36,376 nt of DNA from Bacteroidales bacterium (GCA_017613375.1 JAGADZ010000060.1:1-36376); one strand, 5' to 3'. Positions 15,007-25,658 are shown, counted from the stretch's first letter. A program made the numbers and translations. Notes: generated by a model not told the origin, from the sequence alone.

Positions 15007-17538
15007 TTAACGTGATACTACTGGCTTTAGTCTGTAGTTATTCATCTGATATATTTCAGCCGACTGGTTCTCGTAACCGCTGGTAGGCGACTGTTGCTTA
15101 AGGCTAAACGGGAAAAGCAATTCGGCAGGAGTGGCAAAATTCTGAGGATTACGCCAGAATTCAGCGCCATTCTGCGTCAAAGCCATGACAAAATAATACA
15201 TTAAATCATAAGCCACACCTGCGTATAAGGAATTAGGCTCTGTTCTGAATTTTGCTTTATAAGTCTCAATAAAATTCTTGTGACGAGGATTTTCATAATC
15301 AAGATATCCTATGGTGACAGGTGCATAGTTGACATGCTGCATTTCCTCAAACTTATCAATATTCAAATCTTTAAGGAAATCACTATTTGTCAATAGAACC
15401 GGGACATTTGTTTTCAGTGTATAGAGTCGGGTAAGCAAAGTGTTGGCAAAAGCAGAGTTCTTGTTTTTGTCGACATTGTATATGCTGATAATAACATTGT
15501 TTTTTGTTGTTTTCAATGCGTTTATCAGTTTTGCATTGGCCGTCCAGTCGAAAACTGTGTATTTTATATTGCCACGAGCATCAAGTTGCTTCTGCAGTTC
15601 TGCAAGGTATTCCGACTCACCGGTACGGGATGTTCTGCTACCCGAATGAATGACATAGAGGTGGGAATCCTTATATTTTGCAGCCACCACGTCAAGCATG
15701 GCCTTGACAGTACCTTCAACAGACGGCATATACTTGATGACATATGGATTGTCCTTGACCGTCTCCACACGTGAAGAGAAGGGATTGATGACAAATACCT
15801 GATGCTGTCTGGCGAGTTCAGCGACTTTCTCAAAAGGCTTTTTAACGAGAAGTGCAATGATAAAGTCCGAGTTGGCAACATTGTGACTGTTGAAAAGCGC
15901 CACTATATCATCGTCGTTCTCAGAAGTGACATCGACAACATTCAAAACCACATTGCAACCTTTCTTCTGCAATTGTTCCAGAGCCATCAGAAGACCTTCG
16001 TAGAACTGAACGAATTCAAAGACCTTGTACTCTTTCTTACCGCGCTGTTCAATGTCGAATTTAGAAGTTGATATCTCCCCAATCTTATCCAGGTTGAGGG
16101 GCATCATGACTGTGACATAAATTTTCTCTGTACTCTGGCGTTCCCTAACCTGATAGTTAAAAGTAGAGAGGGTGGAAAAATTGTAGTAAGGTGACTGCGT
16201 AGTCGGGAAATCTTCCGGGACTTCAGTAAAAGGATACGGATTGACTATTGGTCTTGGAGTAGCAACCGTAGCCGTGTCAAGTGTATTTTCCGCATTACCC
16301 ACAACTGGCGTTGGTTGTTGTATAGCGGCGGCAGCAGGTGGCTCTGGTTTTGCGACAGGTGTCTTTGAAGGCTCCGGTTCGACAGCCACCGTGTCTTTCT
16401 TAGGCTCCGGTTCGGGAGTCGCAGGAGGAGTCTGGACTGTCTGTGCCACAGGATTTGCGGGCTTTATAGGCTCGGCAGGCTTAACAGGCTCAGGAGTAGG
16501 CACTGCTACCACTGTTACCACCGTGTCTTTCTTAGGCTCCGGTTCGGGAGTCGCAGGAGGAGTCTGGACTGTCTGTGCCACAGGGTTTGAGGGCTTTTTA
16601 GGCTCGGCAGGCTTAACAGGCTCAGGAGTAGGCACTGCTACCACTGTTACCACCGTATCTTTCTTGGGTTCTGGAGTAACAGCCACCGTATCTTTCTTGG
16701 GCTCCGGTTCGGGAGTCGCAGGAGGAGTCTGTACTGTCTGTGCCACGGGGTTTGCTGGCTTTATAGGCTCGGCAGGCTTAACAGGCTCAGGAGTAGGCAC
16801 GACTGCTACCACTGTTGCCACTGTATCCTCCTTGGGCACTGGAGTAACAGCCACCGTCTCTTTCTTGGGCTCCGGTTCGGGAGTCGCAGGAGGAGTTTGG
16901 ACTATCTGTGCCACAGGGTTTGAGGGCTTTTTAGGTTCAGTGGGTTTAACAGGCTCCTGGGGTGGGACTGATGCCACAGTATCCGTCTTACGGGCAGGAA
17001 AAACAGCCGTTATCTCTTTCTTGGGCTCCGGTTGTGCAGGCACATCCATGGTGTCTTTTTCGAGAGCTTCTTTATCAGGGGCCGGTATTTTGAGCATTTG
17101 CCCCGCCTTGAGTTGTTGGGTCTTTAATTCAGGATTAGCCTCTATAATCTGGTCAATGGTAACTCCGTATTCCCGCGATATGCCATAAAGCGTCTGTCCT
17201 GCATCAACCTTGATATAGTGAACACGATTCTCAGGAGCGATAATTTTATTTGCGGCTTCTGTAACCGCTGCGACGCTGTACTGATTCATAGGCAGCCATA
17301 CAGTGTCACCGATTTTCATGAAATGTATGTCTGTCTTGAGAACTGCGTCATAGTATTTGAGGCCATAAGCTCGAGAAATCGAGAAAACCGTCTGACCTTG
17401 CTCTACAATATGAACATAATACTCCTTTCCGTCAATTTTCTGAGTAATGCCCGATACTTTTATTGGGACAGTCTTATTACTCTGTGCAGAAACGAAGCTG
17501 AAGCAGAGCAGCATGAAAGCGAACAGAAGTTTCTTCAT
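15007..17538 (-). CDS. LysM protein with proline-rich repeats and periplasmic-binding-like domain
   Basis: This 843-residue exported protein has a signal peptide (1-19). Two LysM peptidoglycan-binding domains follow at about 39-84 (YYVHIVEQGQTVFSISRAYG) and 107-152 (HYIKVDAGQTLYGISREYG). A Pro/Glu/Lys/Val-rich tandem repeat region spans about 165-410. The C-terminal domain (about 455-830) resembles type 1 periplasmic-binding proteins (ABC branched-chain amino-acid receptor fold), with VFEFVQFYEGLLMALEQLQKKG and PVLLTNSDFL. The repeats probably act as a flexible stalk between a wall anchor and the ligand-binding-like domain. No transporter genes are adjacent, so transport is unlikely; ligand unknown. 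It lies 24 nt after guaA and directly before lpxC-fabZ. Confidence 0.88.
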   Translation of the reverse strand: MKKLLFAFMLLCFSFVSAQSNKTVPIKVSGITQKIDGKEYYVHIVEQGQTVFSISRAYGLKYYDAVLKTDIHFMKIGDTVWLPMNQYSVAAVTEAANKIIAPENRVHYIKVDAGQTLYGISREYGVTIDQIIEANPELKTQQLKAGQMLKIPAPDKEALEKDTMDVPAQPEPKKEITAVFPARKTDTVASVPPQEPVKPTEPKKPSNPVAQIVQTPPATPEPEPKKETVAVTPVPKEDTVATVVAVVPTPEPVKPAEPIKPANPVAQTVQTPPATPEPEPKKDTVAVTPEPKKDTVVTVVAVPTPEPVKPAEPKKPSNPVAQTVQTPPATPEPEPKKDTVVTVVAVPTPEPVKPAEPIKPANPVAQTVQTPPATPEPEPKKDTVAVEPEPSKTPVAKPEPPAAAAIQQPTPVVGNAENTLDTATVATPRPIVNPYPFTEVPEDFPTTQSPYYNFSTLSTFNYQVRERQSTEKIYVTVMMPLNLDKIGEISTSKFDIEQRGKKEYKVFEFVQFYEGLLMALEQLQKKGCNVVLNVVDVTSENDDDIVALFNSHNVANSDFIIALLVKKPFEKVAELARQHQVFVINPFSSRVETVKDNPYVIKYMPSVEGTVKAMLDVVAAKYKDSHLYVIHSGSRTSRTGESEYLAELQKQLDARGNIKYTVFDWTANAKLINALKTTKNNVIISIYNVDKNKNSAFANTLLTRLYTLKTNVPVLLTNSDFLKDLNIDKFEEMQHVNYAPVTIGYLDYENPRHKNFIETYKAKFRTEPNSLYAGVAYDLMYYFVMALTQNGAEFWRNPQNFATPAELLFPFSLKQQSPTSGYENQSAEIYQMNNYRLKPVVSR
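16381..16956 (-). repeat. Tandem 165/168-bp coding repeats in the LysM gene
   Basis: Four direct repeats run on the minus strand: 16956-16789 (168 bp), 16788-16624 (165 bp), 16623-16492 (132 bp) and 16491 to about 16381 (partial). Each starts with EPVKP and contains NPVAQxVQTPPATPEPEPKK. Units 1 and 3 carry KKPSNP, units 2 and 4 carry IKPANP, giving an A-B-A-B order. Unit 3 lacks 33 bp relative to unit 2. Lengths are all multiples of three, so the frame is kept. Confidence 0.9.
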
Positions 17539-17562
17539 AATGCAGAGTTTTAAATTAACGCT

Positions 17563-19089
17563 TTACTCCCACTCGATTGTTGCAGGGGGTTTTGAACTAA
17601 TGTCGTATACAACACGGTTAACTCCCCTGACGCGATTAATGATTTCGTTCGACACACGGGCAAGGAAATCATACGGCAGATGGGACCAGTCGGCAGTCAT
17701 GCCGTCGACAGACTCTACAGCTCTAAGAGCCACCACGCTCTCATAGGTACGTTCATCGCCCATGACACCGACAGACTGAACAGGAAGTAACATTGCACCA
17801 GCTTGCCAAACCTTATCATAAAGGTCGTATTCACGCAGGCCACTGATAAAAATATCGTCCACTTCCTGAAGGATACGAACCTTCTCTGGTGTGACGTCGC
17901 TAAGGATGCGTATGGCAAGACCGGGACCCGGGAACGGATGTCGGCCAATGAGCTCCTGTTTTATGCCGAGCTGACGACCCACGCGTCGCACTTCATCCTT
18001 AAAAAGGCTGCGAAGCGGCTCGACGAGTTTGAGTTTCATATAGTCTGGCAAGCCTCCGACATTGTGATGAGACTTGATTGTCTGCGAGGGTCCTTTGACG
18101 GAACTCGACTCAATCACGTCTGGATAGATAGTACCCTGAGCAAGCCATTTGGCGTCGGTGACATTTTTTGATGCGTCGTCAAAGACATCGATGAAAGTCT
18201 TGCCGATGGCTTTGCGTTTCTTTTCAGGATCGGTGACTCCGGAAAGAACAGAGTAAAAACGTTCTTTGGCATCGACACCAGTGACATTAAGTCCCATATC
18301 CTTATAAGACTCCAGTACGCTCTGGAATTCGTTCTTTCGAAGCAGACCGTTGTCGACAAAAATACAGTGAAGGTTATGTCCGATTGCCTTGTTGAGGAGA
18401 ACGGCAGCCACGGAGGAATCCACGCCACCGGAAAGGCCGAGAATCACTTTGTCGTCTCCGACTTTTTCCCGAATCTGACGGACAGTCATCTCAATAAACG
18501 ATTCAGGAGTCCAGCTTTGGTCGCAGTGGCAAATGTCAACAACAAAGTTTTTTAAAAGTTGGAGTCCGTCGACAGAATGATGAACCTCCGGATGGAACTG
18601 AATGGCATAGGTCTGTTCTCCTTCAATCTGGTAGCCTGCATATTTCACATTGTCCGTAGAGCAGATGCAATGATAGTTGTCTGGAACACTTTCTATAGTG
18701 TCGCCGTGGCTCATCCAGACCTGGGAACCGACGGGGATACCCTTCATGAGTGGAGACTGGGTATCTATATACTGAAGGTTGGCACGTCCATATTCGCGAA
18801 TTTTGGACTGCTGAACAGTGCCGCCGCCCCATTTGGCCAGGTATTGGGCACCATAGCATACTGCCAGAAGAGGAAGTTTTCCTTTTATGCCTGACATGTC
18901 AGGCACCGGTGCTTCAGGAGCGTTGCAAGAGAACGGACTTCCAGAAAAAATAACACCTTTTATGTTGTCATTAAGGGTTGGAATCTTGTTAAAAGGATGA
19001 ATTTCGCAGTAAATATTCAACTCGCGGACCTTCCGTGCAATGAGCTGAGTGTATTGAGAACCAAAGTCTAAGACTATTATCGTATCCAT
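17563..19089 (-). CDS. guaA: GMP synthase (glutamine-hydrolysing)
   Basis: GuaA makes GMP from XMP, ATP and glutamine in the cytoplasm. The 508-residue protein has a class I glutamine amidotransferase domain with C78 (AVCYGAQ) and H166/E168 (QFHPEV). The ATP pyrophosphatase P-loop SGGVDSS is at 220-226. The C-terminal dimerisation domain ends with the canonical KPPATIEWE. The open frame runs further upstream, but the ATG at 19089 gives the normal N terminus [12 protein letters not shown]. It is divergent from bamD. Confidence 0.97.
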   Translation of the reverse strand: MDTIIVLDFGSQYTQLIARKVRELNIYCEIHPFNKIPTLNDNIKGVIFSGSPFSCNAPEAPVPDMSGIKGKLPLLAVCYGAQYLAKWGGGTVQQSKIREYGRANLQYIDTQSPLMKGIPVGSQVWMSHGDTIESVPDNYHCICSTDNVKYAGYQIEGEQTYAIQFHPEVHHSVDGLQLLKNFVVDICHCDQSWTPESFIEMTVRQIREKVGDDKVILGLSGGVDSSVAAVLLNKAIGHNLHCIFVDNGLLRKNEFQSVLESYKDMGLNVTGVDAKERFYSVLSGVTDPEKKRKAIGKTFIDVFDDASKNVTDAKWLAQGTIYPDVIESSSVKGPSQTIKSHHNVGGLPDYMKLKLVEPLRSLFKDEVRRVGRQLGIKQELIGRHPFPGPGLAIRILSDVTPEKVRILQEVDDIFISGLREYDLYDKVWQAGAMLLPVQSVGVMGDERTYESVVALRAVESVDGMTADWSHLPYDFLARVSNEIINRVRGVNRVVYDISSKPPATIEWE

Positions 19090-19112
19090 AAAATAGTTAT
19101 TATTTAGAAGTT

Positions 19113-19120
19113 CAAAATTA
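19113..19120 (-). promoter_or_regulatory. -7 element for guaA operon
   Basis: Minus-strand TAATTTTG lies 23 nt before the guaA ATG. No clear TTTG is found at -33. It probably drives guaA and the genes down to lpxA, whose spacings are 24, 9 and 27 nt. Confidence 0.5.
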
Positions 19121-19213
19121 TAAAAAAAAAACGAAATAGAGAATTTTTTTTTCTTTTTCGCGTTCATAATGGAAAAAACAGAGAAGACCATCTTCGGAAT
19201 TGAAAAAATTTAG

Positions 19214-19221
19214 TATTTTTG
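19214..19221 (+). promoter_or_regulatory. -7 element at the bamD start
   Basis: TATTTTTG ends only 6 nt before the bamD ATG at 19228. With the usual distance to the start point, transcription would begin at or next to the ATG. A clean -33 TTTG is not present. Confidence 0.55.
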
Positions 19222-19227
19222 CAGACC

Positions 19228-20043
19228 ATGAGAAGATTCAGTATATTTGCAATTATAATTCTATCAATCAGCATTTTATTCGGCTGTACAGGACAGGATA
19301 AACTGCTAAAAAGCACCGATAACGAGGCAAAATTCGATGCTGCGATGAAGTTTTACAATGAAAAACGTTACAATCGTGCAAGAGAATTGTTCGAAAATCT
19401 GATGCTTTACTACCATGGACGCGAACATGCCGAGGATATAGCATGGTATTATGGCCAAAGTCTGTACCATACGGGCCATTATTACACTGCAGGATACCAG
19501 TTCCTGAATTTCACAAAAAGATACCCATACAGCACACGTGCCGAGGATGCAGCATACATGTCCGCATATTGCAAATATATGGAGTCGCCTGAGTATACGC
19601 TTGATCAGAGCATCACGAAAGATGCCATAGCTGAATTCGAGTTGTTTGCAGAGAGGTATCCCCAGAGCCTACATATTCCTGAAGTCAACAACTACCTTGA
19701 CGAGATGCGTGGCAATCTGATGCGTAAAGAATTTGAAATTGCCATAGGGTACTACAATGTCGAGTCTTATCAGGCTGCCGTAGTGGCTCTCAACAATTTC
19801 ATAAACAATTATCCAGAATCCCCGAACCGGGAGGATGCAATGTATTACATCATCAAGTCCGGTTATGAGTTTGCAATCAACAGCCGTGAGGACAAGATGA
19901 CCGAGCGTCTGCAACAAGTCATCAATAATTTCGACAAGTTTGCAACGACTTTCAAGAACTCCAAATATATGAACGACTGCCAGAACATCTACACAAAATG
20001 CAAGGCTAAACTTAACGAGTTGGAAAACGCCGACGTCAAATAA
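19228..20043 (+). CDS. bamD: Outer-membrane assembly lipoprotein BamD
   Basis: BamD is the essential lipoprotein of the BAM complex that inserts outer-membrane barrels. The 271-residue protein has a lipoprotein signal with lipobox LFGC and acylated C20. It is then almost all TPR-like helical repeats (for example FDAAMKFYNEKRYNRARELFENLM and QAAVVALNNFINNYPESPNREDAMYYI). A TTG at 19219 lies inside the promoter and is rejected; the ATG at 19228 begins a proper signal peptide (MRRFSIFAII). rpoZ follows after 41 nt. Confidence 0.93.
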   Translation: MRRFSIFAIIILSISILFGCTGQDKLLKSTDNEAKFDAAMKFYNEKRYNRARELFENLMLYYHGREHAEDIAWYYGQSLYHTGHYYTAGYQFLNFTKRYPYSTRAEDAAYMSAYCKYMESPEYTLDQSITKDAIAEFELFAERYPQSLHIPEVNNYLDEMRGNLMRKEFEIAIGYYNVESYQAAVVALNNFINNYPESPNREDAMYYIIKSGYEFAINSREDKMTERLQQVINNFDKFATTFKNSKYMNDCQNIYTKCKAKLNELENADVK

Positions 20044-20084
20044 TCATCAAACAATTATTTTCAGAAATAATAAATCACAAAATA

Positions 20085-20477
20085 ATGGAAGCAAAGAAAA
20101 ACCGAATTGTAAACACCACCATCACTCGCGATACCGCTCAATTCAGCAAAGGTACCGACAATATTTACGAAACTGTGGCGTTGCTGTCGAAACGTTCAAA
20201 TCAGATTGCAAGCGATATGAAACGTGAGCTCCACAAGAAAATCGAGGAGTTCTCGACAGGAATCGACACGATGGACGAGATGTATGAGAATCGCGAACAG
20301 ATTGAGGTTGTCCGTCACTACGAGCAGATGCCCAAGCCCACACTCATGGCCACCCAGGAATACCTGAACGACGAGATATACTACAGAAATCCCGCCAAGG
20401 AAGACCAGAATATGCAACGCCTTGAGGCTATGGAGAATGAAGCAATAGCCGAAGGTGCAGTAAACGAGGCAAAATAA
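20085..20477 (+). CDS. rpoZ: RNA polymerase omega subunit (Bacteroidetes type)
   Basis: This 130-residue protein resembles the Bacteroidetes omega subunit (Rpb6-like), a small accessory RNA polymerase subunit. Visible features are the segment DNIYETVALLSKRSNQIASDMKRE (about 25-48), which corresponds to the omega core helix, and a charged tail. The position after bamD and before coaBC is the order I recall from other Bacteroidales and supports the call. Sequence similarity to E. coli omega is low. Confidence 0.8.
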   Translation: MEAKKNRIVNTTITRDTAQFSKGTDNIYETVALLSKRSNQIASDMKRELHKKIEEFSTGIDTMDEMYENREQIEVVRHYEQMPKPTLMATQEYLNDEIYYRNPAKEDQNMQRLEAMENEAIAEGAVNEAK

Positions 20478-20489
20478 TCATATCAAGTC

Positions 20490-21719
20490 ATGTGCGACAA
20501 TGGCATGCCTCTGAAAGGCAAGCATATTATCGTCGGCATCAGCGGCGGCATTGCAGCGTACAAGGCGCCGCTGATTGTGCGTCTACTTGTAAAGGCAGGT
20601 GCCGAGGTTGTATGTGCTGTAACCAACCATGCACTTGAATTTGTCACCAGAGTCACTTTAGAGACTGTATCACAACATGAGATTTACAGCGACTTGTTTG
20701 CACGCAACAATGCACACAGTACAGAACATATTGCGTTGAAAGAATGGGGTGACGCTCTGGTGCTTGCTCCCGCAACGGCAAATATCATAGGGAAACTTGC
20801 CAACGGCATTGGCGACGATGCACTTTCGACGCTGTTGCTCTCGTTCAGGAAGCCGATGTTTGTATGTCCTGCGATGAACACGCAGATGCTGGAATGTCCA
20901 TCGGTGGCAAACAATATCGACACGCTGCGTTCCATGGGTGTCACCATCATCGAAAGCACCTCCGGGGAATTGGCATGCGGCACGACTGGAAATGGGAGAA
21001 TGGAAGAGCCCGAGGTCATTGTTTCGAAAGTCGTGGAGCAACTGACGAAATACTGTGATTTTACTGGAAAACAAATTCTTGTCACTGCAGGGCCTACCTA
21101 TGAGAAAATCGACTCTGTAAGATTTATAGGCAATTTCTCTACCGGAAAAATGGGGTTTGCGCTTGCAGAGGAGTTGGCGGAACGTGGCGCCGATGTTATA
21201 CTTGTGGCCGGTCCCACTCACCTTACGACTGAACATCCACGTGTAAAACGCATTGATGTCATGTCCGCCCAAGAAATGTATGACGCAGCGACAGCAAACT
21301 TTATCAAATGTGATGCAGCCATACTGTCAGCGGCAGTGGCTGATTTCAGACCCGAACATGCCGAAGACCACAAAATAAAGAAACAGAACGACAGCGACGG
21401 CATGACCCTGAATCTTGTACAGAACCCTGACATTCTTGCGACTCTGGGCAAAATGAAAAGCGAAAAGCAGTTGCTTGTCGGCTTTGCATTGGAGACTGAC
21501 AACGAACTGGAAAACGCCAAAAAGAAATTGTCGAAGAAAAATCTGGACTTTATTGTGTTGAATTCTCTTCACGATGCCGGTGCCGGATTCGGACACGACA
21601 CAAACAAAGTGACAATTATTGACCGAAACGGCACTATCGAGGCCGGTACCCTGAAAAGCAAGCAGGCTGTCGCAAAAGACATTGCCGACAAATTGCTTGC
21701 AACAATGGACAAAAGATAA
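20490..21719 (+). CDS. coaBC: Bifunctional CoaBC (phosphopantothenoylcysteine synthase/decarboxylase)
   Basis: CoaBC carries out two steps of coenzyme A synthesis: cysteine addition to phosphopantothenate (CoaB) and FMN-dependent decarboxylation (CoaC). The 409-residue protein has the CoaC half first: GISGGIAAYK (16-25), catalytic H80, PAMN at 127-130 and C163 in LACGTTGNGR. The CoaB half starts near 193 (ILVTAGPTYEKID) with the conserved FIGNFSTGKMG. It starts 12 nt after rpoZ; the ATG at 20505 (MPLKGKHIIV) is an equally plausible start. Confidence 0.95.
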   Translation: MCDNGMPLKGKHIIVGISGGIAAYKAPLIVRLLVKAGAEVVCAVTNHALEFVTRVTLETVSQHEIYSDLFARNNAHSTEHIALKEWGDALVLAPATANIIGKLANGIGDDALSTLLLSFRKPMFVCPAMNTQMLECPSVANNIDTLRSMGVTIIESTSGELACGTTGNGRMEEPEVIVSKVVEQLTKYCDFTGKQILVTAGPTYEKIDSVRFIGNFSTGKMGFALAEELAERGADVILVAGPTHLTTEHPRVKRIDVMSAQEMYDAATANFIKCDAAILSAAVADFRPEHAEDHKIKKQNDSDGMTLNLVQNPDILATLGKMKSEKQLLVGFALETDNELENAKKKLSKKNLDFIVLNSLHDAGAGFGHDTNKVTIIDRNGTIEAGTLKSKQAVAKDIADKLLATMDKR

Positions 21720-21734
21720 TGGAGACTGACAACT

Positions 21735-22730
21735 ATGACACCAAATGATATGAAGAAACTGAATGCCTTGGCTATTATTCTTGCCACGATAGCTATCGTG
21801 GGACAAGTCTTTATCTTTGCCACAAAGAAAGACAATGTCAAAGAGGAGAGGAATCCTGCCGCGCAATACTTGGACAACAATGTTTACTCTCCCACCCTGC
21901 CAGACACTATTTCTTTCGCTGGCGAGCCTGTTCCGATGGACACCTATTATGTCCGTGAAGGCCTTGACAGGGAGATGATTTCATTCACATTCGGCCATAC
22001 CAACACACTGCTATACTTCAAACGTGCCAACCGTGTTTTCCCTATTATTGAACCCATTTTGAAAAAGTATGGGATTCCCAATGATTTCAAATACCTTTGT
22101 GTTATAGAGAGCGGACTTACCAACGCCACATCTCCTGCCAAGGCACAAGGGTACTGGCAGTTCATGAAAGCCACTGCACAGACCTATGGTCTTGAGGTCA
22201 ACGACGAAATTGACATGAGAAACAACCTTGAAGTGGCTACAGAGGCAGCGTGCCGATTCCTAAAAACCCTCTACAATCATCTTGGCAGTTGGACAGCCGC
22301 TGCTGCTGCATATAACTGCGGTGAAGGCGGACTGACAAAGAACATGAGCAAACAAAGCATCAAGTCATATTACGACACACGCTTGAATGCGGAGACGTCG
22401 CGTTATGTTTACCGTATAATCGCCATGAAACAGGTCATGCAGCATCCTCAGGAATACGGTTTCTTCATCCGTCGCTGCGACCTCTACCCGTCTATTCCCA
22501 CTCGCACGACGACCTTGAGTGGCCAGAATGTAGACCTGTATGGTTTTGCACGTCAGAACGGGGTGTCATACAAAGTGCTCAGGGATTTGAATCCGTGGAT
22601 CACGACCGACAAACTCACCAATAAAAGCAACAAAACATATACCATAAAACTGCCTTCCGAAAAAGGTATACTGCTAAGCCGCATCCTTACAGAAAAAGAC
22701 CGCAGCAAAGAATATATCATGAGTATGTAA
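21735..22730 (+). CDS. Membrane-anchored lytic transglycosylase (MltD-like)
   Basis: This 331-residue protein cleaves peptidoglycan glycan strands. It has an N-terminal membrane segment (about 10-29, [20 protein letters not shown]), then an SLT/GH23 domain (about 105-245) with catalytic E125 in CVIESGLTN, the signature [12 protein letters not shown], and the AAYNCGEGG motif. The C-terminal stretch (about 265-310, [20 protein letters not shown]) resembles one LysM domain. It acts in the periplasm. The start could be the ATG at 21735 or at 21750 (MKKLN). It lies between coaBC and uvrA with gaps of 15 and 26 nt, suggesting one operon. Confidence 0.9.
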   Translation: MTPNDMKKLNALAIILATIAIVGQVFIFATKKDNVKEERNPAAQYLDNNVYSPTLPDTISFAGEPVPMDTYYVREGLDREMISFTFGHTNTLLYFKRANRVFPIIEPILKKYGIPNDFKYLCVIESGLTNATSPAKAQGYWQFMKATAQTYGLEVNDEIDMRNNLEVATEAACRFLKTLYNHLGSWTAAAAAYNCGEGGLTKNMSKQSIKSYYDTRLNAETSRYVYRIIAMKQVMQHPQEYGFFIRRCDLYPSIPTRTTTLSGQNVDLYGFARQNGVSYKVLRDLNPWITTDKLTNKSNKTYTIKLPSEKGILLSRILTEKDRSKEYIMSM

Positions 22731-22756
22731 TTCCATAATCAACTTTCAATGCAAAG

Positions 22757-25624
22757 ATGAAAGGTCCAAAACTGGAAATATTAGGAGCTCGCGAACACAA
22801 TCTACAGAACATAGACATAGAACTCCCCCGAAACCAACTGGTGGTGTTTACAGGACTCAGCGGGAGTGGAAAGTCGTCGTTGGCTTTCGACACCATCTAT
22901 GCTGAAGGGCAGCGTCGATACATGGAAACTTTCTCCGCGTATGCACGCCATTTTATCGGAAACATGGAGCGTCCTGACGTGGATAGCATAAACGGGCTCA
23001 GTCCCGTCATCTCCATAGAGCAGAAGACTACCAACAAGAATCCTCGCTCAACCGTAGGGACGGTCACTGAAATATATGATTTTGTACGTCTGCTCTATGC
23101 CCGTGTCGGCGAGGCACATTCCCACATCAGCGGCAAAAAGATGATAAAATACAGCGAGAGTCAAATTATCGAAATCATCACCCAAAACTATAAAGACAAA
23201 GACATCCTGATTCTCGCTCCATTAGTCAGAAGCCGCAAAGGCCATTACCGCGAATTGTTCCAACAGGTTGCCAAGAAAGGCTATCTGCGTGTACGCGTTG
23301 ACGGGGAGATACGCGAGCTGACATACAATATGCAAGTGGACCGTTATAAGACGCACGATATCGAATTGCTCATTGACAGGGTAAAAGTCAACGAGAAAAA
23401 CAGCCGACGTCTGGAAGAAGCAGTGAAAACAGCCTTTAAACAAGGTAAAGGGATGCTCATGCTGCTTGAAGACTCCAAAGAGAAGGTCTCTCCAAAATAT
23501 TTCAGTCGCTTGCTCATGGATCCGGACACAGGGATATCGTACCCTGAACCTGAGCCGAACACATTCTCTTTCAATTCTCCCTATGGAGCATGCCCTAAAT
23601 GCAACGGTCTCGGAGAAATAACGGAAATAGACCTAAAAAAAATCATCCCCGATCCAAAGAAAAGCATCAAAGACGGAGGTCTCGATGTCCTTGGCAAATA
23701 CTCCTCCACCAACTATATGTACCGACAGTTGGAAAACCTCGGACGAATATACAATTTCAGCATAGAAGACCCCATAGAAAGCCTGAGTGAAGAGGTGACA
23801 AACATAATCCTATATGGCACGAGCGACTATATGGGCATAGACATGGGCGCTGAAAGCGGATATCATGGTGGATTCCCCGGCATAGTGAATTACATCAACG
23901 AACTGGCGACAGACGAAACATCGGCTGCATTACAGAAATGGGCCGGGAGCTTTATGAATGACATCACCTGCCCTGAATGTCACGGCAGAAGGCTCAAGAA
24001 GGAGTCCCTGAGTTTCCTTCTCGACGGAAAAAATATTGGCGAGGTGGCAGAGATGAACCTCAGCGAGTTCTACGAATGGGTTTCCCATTTAGAGGAGAAA
24101 CTCGACAAGAACCGTCGCGAAGTTGCCCACGAAATACTCCGAGAGATACTGTCACGTACCAAATTCTTACTGGATGTGGGAGTCGGATATCTTTCCCTCA
24201 ACCGCAGTTCCAAGTCATTAAGCGGCGGCGAGTCGCAGCGCATACGGCTGGCCACACAGATTGGCGCCAAATTGGTCAATGTGTTATATATCCTTGACGA
24301 GCCCTCCATTGGGCTCCATCAACGAGACAACAGACGGCTTATCGACGCATTGAAAAGCCTTCGAGATTTAGGCAATTCCGTTATTGTTGTCGAGCACGAC
24401 CGTGACATGATCATGAGTGCCGACTATGTTATAGACATCGGTCCCGGAGCAGGGGTCCGCGGCGGCAAAATTGTTGCTGCAGGGCCACAAGAAGAATTTC
24501 TAAAAAACAAGACCATTACCTGCGACTACCTCAATCGTATACGCGACATCACCATTCCGACACGACGTAGTGTTAAAGGTCGTAAACATATCGTCCTTGA
24601 AGGAGCCACAGGAAACAATCTGAAAGATGTAACCATTGATATTCCTTTGGGACTGTTTGTATGCATTACCGGAGTCAGCGGCAGCGGGAAATCCTCTATC
24701 ATCAACGAGACCCTGCATCCTATTCTCAACAAATATTTCTACCACGCACAAAAGCGTCCACTACCATATCGTAAAATCAGCGGCATTGAACATATTGACA
24801 AAGTGATTGAGATAGACCAGTCACCCATTGGCCGCACTCCAAGGTCGAATCCTGCCACTTATGTAGGAATATTCGATGAAATACGCCAATTGTTCGCACA
24901 ACTGCCGAGTGCAAAAATCAGGGGCTACAAGCCTGGCCGCTTCTCTTTCAATGTCAGCGGAGGACGGTGCGATACATGCAAGGGTGCCGGTGTTCGAACC
25001 ATTGAAATGAACTTCCTCCCTGATGTGTATATCAACTGCGAAGTATGCAACGGTAAACGATACAACCGAGAGACTCTGGAAATAAGATACAAAGGCAAAT
25101 CCATTGCCGACATATTGGATATGACAATAAATGAGGCTGTGGATTTCTTCGAGTCCTACCCTAAGATAGCACGCAAACTACAAGCCGTCAAAGATGTGGG
25201 ATTAGGATATATCACATTAGGGCAGTCTTCGACGACACTGAGTGGAGGTGAAGCACAACGCATAAAACTCGCCACTGAACTCTCAAAAACAGATACTGGA
25301 AAAACTCTGTATATCCTTGACGAACCGACGACAGGACTGCATTTTGAAGACATACGTGTCTTGCTTGAAATGTTACAAAAACTTGTAGATAAAGGCAATA
25401 CCGTTTTGGTAATTGAGCACAACATGGATGTCATAAAAGTTGCCGACTGGATAATTGACATAGGTCCCGACGGAGGCATCAAAGGCGGCGAGGTCGTTTT
25501 TGCCGGTGTTCCTGAAGAATTGGCGCAAATTGAAGACAACTTCACCGGCATATTCCTTAAAGACGAACTGACAGCAAGCAAAAAGGCAAAAGACAAATAT
25601 CAAGGGAAAAACAGCAGACAGTGA
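22757..25624 (+). CDS. uvrA: Excinuclease ABC subunit A
   Basis: UvrA detects bulky DNA damage and loads UvrB in nucleotide excision repair. The 955-residue length is standard. It has two ABC ATPase modules: Walker [10 protein letters not shown] (33-41) with signature LSGGESQRI, and GVSGSGKSS (about 638-646) with signature LSGGEAQRI. Walker B segments [13 protein letters not shown] and [12 protein letters not shown] follow. Zinc-binding cysteine pairs are visible as CPKC, CPEC, CDTC and CEVC. It is complete and ordinary. Confidence 0.98.
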   Translation: MKGPKLEILGAREHNLQNIDIELPRNQLVVFTGLSGSGKSSLAFDTIYAEGQRRYMETFSAYARHFIGNMERPDVDSINGLSPVISIEQKTTNKNPRSTVGTVTEIYDFVRLLYARVGEAHSHISGKKMIKYSESQIIEIITQNYKDKDILILAPLVRSRKGHYRELFQQVAKKGYLRVRVDGEIRELTYNMQVDRYKTHDIELLIDRVKVNEKNSRRLEEAVKTAFKQGKGMLMLLEDSKEKVSPKYFSRLLMDPDTGISYPEPEPNTFSFNSPYGACPKCNGLGEITEIDLKKIIPDPKKSIKDGGLDVLGKYSSTNYMYRQLENLGRIYNFSIEDPIESLSEEVTNIILYGTSDYMGIDMGAESGYHGGFPGIVNYINELATDETSAALQKWAGSFMNDITCPECHGRRLKKESLSFLLDGKNIGEVAEMNLSEFYEWVSHLEEKLDKNRREVAHEILREILSRTKFLLDVGVGYLSLNRSSKSLSGGESQRIRLATQIGAKLVNVLYILDEPSIGLHQRDNRRLIDALKSLRDLGNSVIVVEHDRDMIMSADYVIDIGPGAGVRGGKIVAAGPQEEFLKNKTITCDYLNRIRDITIPTRRSVKGRKHIVLEGATGNNLKDVTIDIPLGLFVCITGVSGSGKSSIINETLHPILNKYFYHAQKRPLPYRKISGIEHIDKVIEIDQSPIGRTPRSNPATYVGIFDEIRQLFAQLPSAKIRGYKPGRFSFNVSGGRCDTCKGAGVRTIEMNFLPDVYINCEVCNGKRYNRETLEIRYKGKSIADILDMTINEAVDFFESYPKIARKLQAVKDVGLGYITLGQSSTTLSGGEAQRIKLATELSKTDTGKTLYILDEPTTGLHFEDIRVLLEMLQKLVDKGNTVLVIEHNMDVIKVADWIIDIGPDGGIKGGEVVFAGVPEELAQIEDNFTGIFLKDELTASKKAKDKYQGKNSRQ

Positions 25625-25658
25625 GAATACTGTTTCGTTGAAACATTTTTTACACCCT

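Noticed and set aside
16381-16956. Repeats considered as a CRISPR array
   Set aside because: Units are 132-168 bp, contiguous and in frame within a coding region, with no spacers and no cas genes.
16241-17188. A 315-codon frame antisense to the LysM gene, very Gly/Val/Thr-rich
   Set aside because: It is the mirror of the proline-rich repeats; its repeats exist only because the coding strand has them.
18559-18894. 111-codon frame antisense to guaA
   Set aside because: guaA is complete and canonical on the other strand; this is a shadow frame.
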